Below, piece after piece: positions 58,904 through 64,000 of a stretch of DNA of 64,000 nt. The notes under the pieces were generated by a model, which was not told where the DNA came from, did no database searches, and saw only the letters and a list, made by a program, of their open reading frames with translations. This DNA comes from Salinirubrum litoreum. Lineage in GTDB: Archaea; Halobacteriota; Halobacteria; Halobacteriales; Haloferacaceae. Where the stretch lies: positions 62,001 through 126,000 of the forward strand of contig NZ_JAJCVJ010000003.1 in the NCBI RefSeq assembly GCF_020567425.1, written 5' to 3'. The translations under genes were made by a program, and so were the position numbers. The stretch's first letter is position 1. Every line of letters starts with the position of its first letter.

Positions 58904-59833
58904 CTACGGTGCGCCGAAGTCGGGCCCGTCGACCGCCGACTCGGTTCGCCACCCGTGTGCTGGCTCCCAGTCGAGGAGGCGTCGTGCCTTCGCCGTCGAG
59001 AACGCCGACTCGTCGCCGGAGAGGTCACACGGTTCGGGAACCTCACCCAGCAACACCTCGAACAGATCGGCGGTGTCGACGCCGAGGTAGTTGTCGGTGG
59101 CGTGACAGTGGACGGCCTCGTGGCCGTCGATATCGACGTGGAGGGAGCGCGCGATCTGGTCGGCGAGGTCCCGGACGTCGACGTACGACCAGAAGTTGCC
59201 GGGCCCACCGCCGACGGCGTCCGTGGGGTTCGCCGCCAGTGCGTCCAACTCGAAGGCGTCGCGGATGTCGGTGACGAAGTACTCGCCGGGGTACTGGACC
59301 CACGAGGGCCGGATCGAGACGGCGGAGATGCCGTCCCGGCGGACGACTGCCTTCGCGGTCTCCTCGCCGGTCACCTTCGAGAGACCGTAGGGGTCCTCGG
59401 GCCGGAGCGGGTGGCTCTCGTCTATCGGGAGTGAGTCTGGCGAACGCAGGTCGTCGGCGAACGGGAAGCCGTAGGCCGACTCGCTGGAGGTCCACGTCAG
59501 ATCGGCACCGACACGGCCGGCCGCGTTCATCACGTTGTACGTACTCTGGACGTTGTTCCGGTAGACGCGCTCGCCGGCGTGGTTCAGTGGATCGGGAATC
59601 GCCGCGAGGTGGACGACTGCGTCGGGGTCGACGTCCAGCAGGAGGTCCATCGTCTCCCCGGCGTCGACGAGGTCCAGCGCGCGGAAGTCGACACGCTCCG
59701 GGGGGTCTCCCGTCGGAAGTTCGCGGTCGACTGCGACGATCTCGATCCCGTCTTCGAGGAGTCGATCCACGACCCACCGGCCCGCACCGCCGAGTGCGCC
59801 CGTCACGACGACACTGTCAGGACTCGTAGCCAT
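58904..59833 (-). CDS. NAD-dependent epimerase/dehydratase (extended SDR)
   Basis: A 309-residue extended short-chain dehydrogenase. The cofactor site is TGALGGAGRWVVDRLL (TGxxGxxG). AAIPDPLNHAGERVYRNNVQ is typical of uronate-dehydrogenase/epimerase proteins, and the catalytic Tyr-x3-Lys is in EDPYGLSK. ISAVSIRPSWVQ follows. Likely substrates are sugar nucleotides or aldoses/uronates. The start MATSPDSVVVTGALG was preferred to one 79 codons upstream. It lies directly after the Opp operon on the same strand. Confidence 0.88.
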   Translation of the reverse strand: MATSPDSVVVTGALGGAGRWVVDRLLEDGIEIVAVDRELPTGDPPERVDFRALDLVDAGETMDLLLDVDPDAVVHLAAIPDPLNHAGERVYRNNVQSTYNVMNAAGRVGADLTWTSSESAYGFPFADDLRSPDSLPIDESHPLRPEDPYGLSKVTGEETAKAVVRRDGISAVSIRPSWVQYPGEYFVTDIRDAFELDALAANPTDAVGGGPGNFWSYVDVRDLADQIARSLHVDIDGHEAVHCHATDNYLGVDTADLFEVLLGEVPEPCDLSGDESAFSTAKARRLLDWEPAHGWRTESAVDGPDFGAP

Positions 59834-59918
59834 ACCGGATCCACTCGACACGTCGCAAAAAGGATGCCGTCTCCAGCGAGAGCCGCATGGCGTCGCACCC
59901 TCGTCGGGCGACTGACCG

Positions 59919-61010
59919 TCAGTCGTCGAGCGGGGCGCTGTCCCAGTACTCGTGGTCCGGTTGGTTGCGGAAACACGCCGCCTGGTGGTCGCCGGACCCC
60001 TCCAGCGACGGACACTGCTCACGGCACGCCTCTCTGGCTTCCGGACAGCGCGTGTGGAACCGACAGCCACTCGGTGGGTTCACCGGGTCGGGGATGTCGA
60101 TCTTCCGCATCGGCGGGTCGCTCGCCCCGGACGCGTGCAGCGCGAGGTCCGGGGTCGCCCACCGCAGGACGTTCGTGTACGGGTGCTTCGGGTCCTCGAT
60201 GAGTTGCTCGGCCGGCCCGACCTCGACGAGTTCGCCCAGGTACATCACACCGATGCGGCCGTTGCCGTGTTCAGCGAAGTAGCGAGCGTTCGAGAGGTCG
60301 TGCGAGATGAACACGAACGAGGTGTCGAAGTCGTCCTGCAGGTCGAGCATCAGGTCCATCATCTCCACGCGCAGGGAGACGTCGAGTGCGCTGATCGCCT
60401 CGTCGGCGAGGATGAGGTCCGGGTTCATCAGGAGCGCACGCGACAGCGCGACGCGCTGTTGCTCGCCGCCACTCAGCTGGTGGGGGTACCGGTCGGCGAA
60501 GTCCGCCGCCGGGTTCATGCCGACCCGTTCGAGCAGCGAGTAGATGCGTTCGCGGCGTTCGCTCCGGCCGACGTTGGGGTGGGTCTGGCGAATCGGCTGT
60601 GAGAGGATCTCGACGATCCGCTGGTTCGGGTTCAACGAACTACCGGGGTCCTGGTGGATGATCTGGAGCGAGGAGCGGATCTCCTCGAACGGGATGTCGA
60701 CGTCGCCCCGGCCGTCGTTGGCCGCCCAGATGTCCTGTCCCCGGTAGCGGACGGTGCCACCGGTCGGCCGCTGGAGACCGATGGACGTCTTGCCGAGCGT
60801 CGACTTCCCACAGCCACTCTCGCCGACCAGGGCGAGGACGTCGTTCTCCTCGATGTCCAGCGAGATGCCGTCGACGGCTCTGACGACGTCCGGGTCGTCG
60901 AAGAAGTTGAACATCCCCTGGCTCTCCTCGAAGTGGACTTCGACGTTCTCCAGGGAGACGAGCGGTGCGTCGTCACCTCGTCTCGCGTCGGCGTGGTCGA
61001 TCTGACTCAT
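59919..61010 (-). CDS. Opp-type ABC importer ATPase (OppF)
   Basis: A 363-residue ATPase with Walker A GESGCGKS near 76-83, LSGGEQQR signature and Walker B LADEAISALD. The C-terminal Cys-rich tail (CRFHTRCPEAREACREQC) is typical of OppD/DppF proteins. An unusual insertion MFNFFDDPDVVRAVDG precedes the P-loop. Its ATG overlaps the stop of OppD by 4 bases. It is the last gene of the operon that runs in from the right edge. In archaea this family often imports oligosaccharides as well as peptides. Confidence 0.92.
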   Translation of the reverse strand: MSQIDHADARRGDDAPLVSLENVEVHFEESQGMFNFFDDPDVVRAVDGISLDIEENDVLALVGESGCGKSTLGKTSIGLQRPTGGTVRYRGQDIWAANDGRGDVDIPFEEIRSSLQIIHQDPGSSLNPNQRIVEILSQPIRQTHPNVGRSERRERIYSLLERVGMNPAADFADRYPHQLSGGEQQRVALSRALLMNPDLILADEAISALDVSLRVEMMDLMLDLQDDFDTSFVFISHDLSNARYFAEHGNGRIGVMYLGELVEVGPAEQLIEDPKHPYTNVLRWATPDLALHASGASDPPMRKIDIPDPVNPPSGCRFHTRCPEAREACREQCPSLEGSGDHQAACFRNQPDHEYWDSAPLDD

Positions 61011-62092
61011 CGTCGTTCCTCCGTCTCCGCGCCGACCGCGTCCTGCTCGATCGCCTCGAAGTTCAGCTCGATCGTCTCTCTGGCGTCTTCCCAGTGGTGA
61101 CAGGCCGCCTCGTGGTCCGAACCCGCGTCGTAGAACGGCGGGTCCGACGACCGGCACTCCTCCGTCGCGAGCGGACAGCGCGGTGCGTACGAACAGCCCG
61201 GCGGCACGTTGATCGGTGCCGGACTCTGTCCCTCGATCGGTCGCATCTCCTCGAGTGGCGCGTCGAGGTTCGGCGTCGAGTTCAGCAGTGCCCGCGTGTA
61301 CGGGTGGCCGGAGTTGCCGATGAGTTGGTCGCGTGGTGCGACCTCGATGAGGTCGAAGGCGTACATCACGGCCATCCGGTCGGCCAGTGCGGCCACCAGC
61401 GGCAGGTCGTGCGTGATGAACACCATCGTCAGGTCGTACTTCTCCTGTAACTCCTGGAGGAGCATCAGGATCGACCGCTGCATCAGCAGGTCCAGTGCGG
61501 CCGTCGGTTCGTCCATCACGAGGACGTTCGGCTCCAAGATGAGCGACAGGGCGATGAGCGCGCGCTGTTGCATCCCGCCGGAGAGTTCGTGCGGGTACGA
61601 GTCGAGCACGCGCTCCGGGTCGAGATACAGATCCGAGAGGAGTTCGCGTGCGAACTCCATCCCTTCGGTCACACGGGCGTCGTGGGCCTTCAGCGTCTCG
61701 CGGAAGTGCCCGCCGATCTTCATCGTGGGGTTGAACGAACTCATCGCACCCTGGAACACCATCGCGACCTCTTCCCAGCGGAACTGCCGGAGTTCCTCCT
61801 GACTGAGTTCGAGGATGTCGATCTCGGTGCCGTCGGCTCTGTTGTAGATGATCTCGCCGGAGAGTTGGCCGGGGTCGGGAATCGCGTCCAGCATCGCCGA
61901 CGCGAGCATCGACTTCCCGCTCCCACTCTCGCCGACGACGCCGACCACCTCGTTGCGCTCGACGGAGAGGCTCACGTCGTCGAGGACGAACGTCTCGCCC
62001 CCGTCGTACGTGACCTTCGCGTTGCGCATCTCGATGATCGGATCGCTCGTCGTCGCCTCTGCCCGTCGTCGTGTCGTCTGATCTGATGCCAT
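61007..62092 (-). CDS. Opp-type ABC importer ATPase (OppD)
   Basis: A 361-residue ATPase with Walker A GESGSGKS, a Q-loop in VAMVFQGAMSSFNP, LSGGMQQR signature and MDEPTAALD Walker B. The C-terminal CSYAPRCPLATEEC resembles an Fe-S-binding tail. It directly abuts the permease stop upstream (62093) and overlaps OppF downstream, so the genes are translated in series. Confidence 0.92.
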   Translation of the reverse strand: MASDQTTRRRAEATTSDPIIEMRNAKVTYDGGETFVLDDVSLSVERNEVVGVVGESGSGKSMLASAMLDAIPDPGQLSGEIIYNRADGTEIDILELSQEELRQFRWEEVAMVFQGAMSSFNPTMKIGGHFRETLKAHDARVTEGMEFARELLSDLYLDPERVLDSYPHELSGGMQQRALIALSLILEPNVLVMDEPTAALDLLMQRSILMLLQELQEKYDLTMVFITHDLPLVAALADRMAVMYAFDLIEVAPRDQLIGNSGHPYTRALLNSTPNLDAPLEEMRPIEGQSPAPINVPPGCSYAPRCPLATEECRSSDPPFYDAGSDHEAACHHWEDARETIELNFEAIEQDAVGAETEERR

Positions 62093-63112
62093 CTAGAGCA
62101 CCTCCGTCAGGCCCGTGTCTTCGTCGTCGGACGCCGTCGACTTCGATTCGCCGGCCATCCGAGTCCGGACGCGGGGGTTGAACACGCGGTCCATCCCCTG
62201 TCCGAGCAGGATGAGTCCCAGCGAGAGCCCCATGATCGCCAGCATCGGTGCGAGCAACCAGTGGGCCGCACTCCAGGAGAACAGCGCCCCGCCGCTGTAC
62301 GCGAAGTTGAGGGTGACGCCCCAGTTCTGCTTCGAGTACGGCAGGACGCCGAGGAAGAACAACCCGACCGAGGCGAACATGACGTAGCGTGCGGCGAACA
62401 CGAAGTTGACCGTCACGTACGGCATGAGGTTCGGGATGATGTCCTTCCAGATGATGCGCGGCGTACTGACGCCCATCGTCCGGGAGGCCTCGACGTAGTC
62501 GTTCTGCCGGATGGTGAGCACCTGCGAACGCAGGGACCGACCGAGGCCGGCCCAGTAGCTGATGTTGATGATGACGCCCAGGAGAATCGGGTTCTCCGGG
62601 TTCAGCGTCACCGCCAGGATGATCACCAGCGGGAGCCCCGGAATCGCCATCACGAGGTCCGAGAAGGACATCAGCGCCTGATCGACCTGCCCGCCCTTGT
62701 AGCCGGCGATGGTGCCGATGGCGACGGCGACGCCGGTCGCCCAGACGGCACCGGCGGTGATCATCAGCAGGATGTCCGGCGTCGAGTAGATGATGAGCGC
62801 CGCCAGATCCGTCCCCGAGGCGGTCGTGCCGAGGGGGTAGTTCATGTTCTCGAACAGCATCAGGTAGCGCGGTGCCTGACTCGTCGAGGGTTCTCGCCAG
62901 AGACCGAACACCGCGACGAGTGCCATCGCGAGGTACCCCCCGACGATGAGGAGTCCGAACCGGGTCCGCCAGTCGGCCCAGGCGACGAGCAACGGCGTCC
63001 GGACCCCGTCTTCGTACACCTCGCGGAGTCGCTCCCGTCTCGTCACGTCGGGTGCCGACGTGCTCTCGCTTCGCCAGTCGACGCCCGTGTTCTCGCTTTC
63101 AGTATGCTTCAT
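62093..63112 (-). CDS. Opp-type ABC permease (OppC)
   Basis: A 339-residue permease with six hydrophobic segments after an N-terminal polar stretch. The family loop is NYPLGTTASGTDLAALIIYS, and the ATPase-contact EAA region is YVEASRTMGVSTPRIIWKDI. It overlaps the OppB gene end by 14 bases and abuts OppD. The unusually late first helix (after about 50 residues) is common in archaeal OppC. Confidence 0.92.
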   Translation of the reverse strand: MKHTESENTGVDWRSESTSAPDVTRRERLREVYEDGVRTPLLVAWADWRTRFGLLIVGGYLAMALVAVFGLWREPSTSQAPRYLMLFENMNYPLGTTASGTDLAALIIYSTPDILLMITAGAVWATGVAVAIGTIAGYKGGQVDQALMSFSDLVMAIPGLPLVIILAVTLNPENPILLGVIINISYWAGLGRSLRSQVLTIRQNDYVEASRTMGVSTPRIIWKDIIPNLMPYVTVNFVFAARYVMFASVGLFFLGVLPYSKQNWGVTLNFAYSGGALFSWSAAHWLLAPMLAIMGLSLGLILLGQGMDRVFNPRVRTRMAGESKSTASDDEDTGLTEVL

Positions 63113-64000
63113 CGGAGTCTCCTGCGCTGATCCGCGGATCGATCTTGCTGTAAGTCAGGTCGGCGACGTAGACGCCGAGGACCAGTGCCACGGTGATGAC
63201 GAGGAAGGTCCCCATCATCAGCGGGTAGTCGTTGGACGTGAGCGACGAGAACAGGTAGTAGCCCAGTCCCGTGTACGAGAAGATCTGCTCTAAGATGACG
63301 GTCCCGCCCAGGCGGAACCCGAGCAGGAGCAGAAAGCCCGTGTACATCGGGAGGATGGCGTTCCGGGCGACGTACCGGGTCGCGATCCGCCGGTCCGAGA
63401 GACCACGCAACCGAGCGACCTGGACGTAGTCGTTGCCGAGTACCTGGATGCTGTTCCCGCGCATCGCCAGCGCCTGCCCGCCGATGGCCCCGAGCGTGTA
63501 CGAGACGATGGGCAGGATGCTGTGTTCCAGCGCACTCAACAGGAACGGGACGCTCAGTTCACGTTCCACGCTGGTCCCGACCGTTCCAGCCGTCGGGAGC
63601 CAGCCGAACTGGTACGCGAAGACGTACAGCAGGATGACGGCGACCACGTAGAAGGGCACCGACATCAGAGAGATGGAGATGCCCGACAGCACCTGGTCGA
63701 ACTTGGAGCCTTCCCAGTACGCCTGGAGTGACCCGAGGAAGATACCCACCACGAAGACGAGTACCGTCGAGACCAGGACCACGAATATCGTCCACGGTGC
63801 CGCCTTGGCGATGATCGCCACGACGGGTTCGTTGAGCGCGATAGACTCCCCGAGGTTCCCCTGTGCGAGCGAGAGCATGTAGTTCGCGTACTGCTCGTAC
63901 AGCGGGGCGTCCGGCCGGATGTTCTGCAGGTTGGCGATTCTCGCGTCTACCTCCTCGGCAGGGACGCCCTGCCGGAGGAGTGTCGCGCGCAACTGGGTGA
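63099..64000 (-). CDS. Opp-type ABC permease (OppB), 5' end beyond the window
   Basis: The frame is open through the right edge and codes for about 300 residues of an OppB-type permease, including YMLSLAQGNLGESIALNEPV and the EAA region YVQVARLRGLSDRRIATRYV. The first transmembrane helix expected in this family is missing, so the true start lies to the right of base 64000; a TTG at 63990-63992 is probably internal. A substrate-binding protein gene for this importer is not in the window and may lie further upstream. Confidence 0.88.
   Translation of the reverse strand, partial: TQLRATLLRQGVPAEEVDARIANLQNIRPDAPLYEQYANYMLSLAQGNLGESIALNEPVVAIIAKAAPWTIFVVLVSTVLVFVVGIFLGSLQAYWEGSKFDQVLSGISISLMSVPFYVVAVILLYVFAYQFGWLPTAGTVGTSVERELSVPFLLSALEHSILPIVSYTLGAIGGQALAMRGNSIQVLGNDYVQVARLRGLSDRRIATRYVARNAILPMYTGFLLLLGFRLGGTVILEQIFSYTGLGYYLFSSLTSNDYPLMMGTFLVITVALVLGVYVADLTYSKIDPRISAGDSDEAY

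Noticed and set aside
63099-63992. Complete OppB gene starting at a TTG near 63992
   Set aside because: The first membrane helix of the family would be missing and the frame stays open to the edge, so the gene is partial and the TTG internal.
1-64000. tRNA, rRNA or intact insertion sequences
   Set aside because: Reading the longer intergenic regions on both strands showed no T-loop/anticodon arrangement, rRNA-like sequence or complete transposase gene. A tRNAscan and ISfinder run would settle this.

Overview
The window is chromosomal (or large-replicon) DNA of a halophilic archaeon (class Halobacteria). GC is high, the predicted proteins are acidic, and many genes have a TATA-like box about 22-30 bases before the ATG, which suggests leaderless transcripts. 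Exported proteins carry twin-arginine lipoprotein signals with a lipobox. Halobacteria-type families are present: a bacterio-opsin-activator HTH regulator, RdfA, the archaea-specific SMC-related protein (ASRP), IclR and TrmB regulators. I see no rRNA, tRNA, CRISPR array or intact insertion sequence. Four ABC importers lie in 64 kb, so this looks like a metabolic accessory region.

Layout. 1-4.8 kb: tail of an unknown gene, an SNF-type Na+ symporter, an arsR-arsM pair and a hypothetical acidic protein. 5.0-10.1 kb: a BMP-type nucleoside-like ABC importer (lipoprotein, double ATPase, two permeases). 10.2-13.8 kb, all minus: a CPBP protease, an RNA-ligase-like protein whose motif I lysine and motif IV glutamate appear replaced, a bat-type regulator with a coupled small gene, and a PRC-barrel/DUF1328 pair. 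13.9-17.6 kb: the two halves of the plant Tm-1 protein as separate genes, with a cupin and a second CPBP protease between them. 18.1-20.8 kb: first rdfA-ASRP module. 20.8-29.7 kb: DUF1028 protein, Dpp-type peptide importer, N-carbamoyl-amino-acid-hydrolase-like enzyme and IclR regulator. 29.7-31.6 kb: sequence in decay, with a broken APC permease and two related 23-bp dyads. 31.6-34.3 kb: second rdfA-ASRP module, in the opposite orientation.

34.4-48.3 kb: a catabolic block with an IclR regulator, BKACE-type beta-keto-acid cleavage enzyme, SDR dehydrogenase, sugar-type (CUT2-like) ABC importer, tungsten/molybdenum aldehyde oxidoreductase, second SDR, amidohydrolase, MIP18-type Fe-S assembly factor, universal stress protein and acyl-CoA synthetase. 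A plausible flow is import, oxidation of hydroxyl or aldehyde groups, activation and beta-keto-acid cleavage to acetoacetate or acyl-CoA products; this is inference. 48.5-56.6 kb: gamma-carbonic-anhydrase-like protein, secreted GH81 beta-1,3-glucanase, TrmB-family sugar regulator, HEAT-repeat protein and small membrane or stress proteins. 56.7-64 kb: Gfo/Idh/MocA oxidoreductase, aldo/keto reductase, NAD-dependent epimerase and an Opp-type importer running off the right edge. The GH81 enzyme, TrmB regulator and these sugar enzymes may form a beta-glucan or oligosaccharide utilisation region.

The most unusual content is the pair of rdfA-ASRP modules. Both ASRPs have an ABC-type head split by a coiled coil with a CxxC zinc-hook motif near mid-protein. 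Copy 1 keeps a Walker A lysine and a Walker B glutamate. Copy 2 has arginine and serine at those places.
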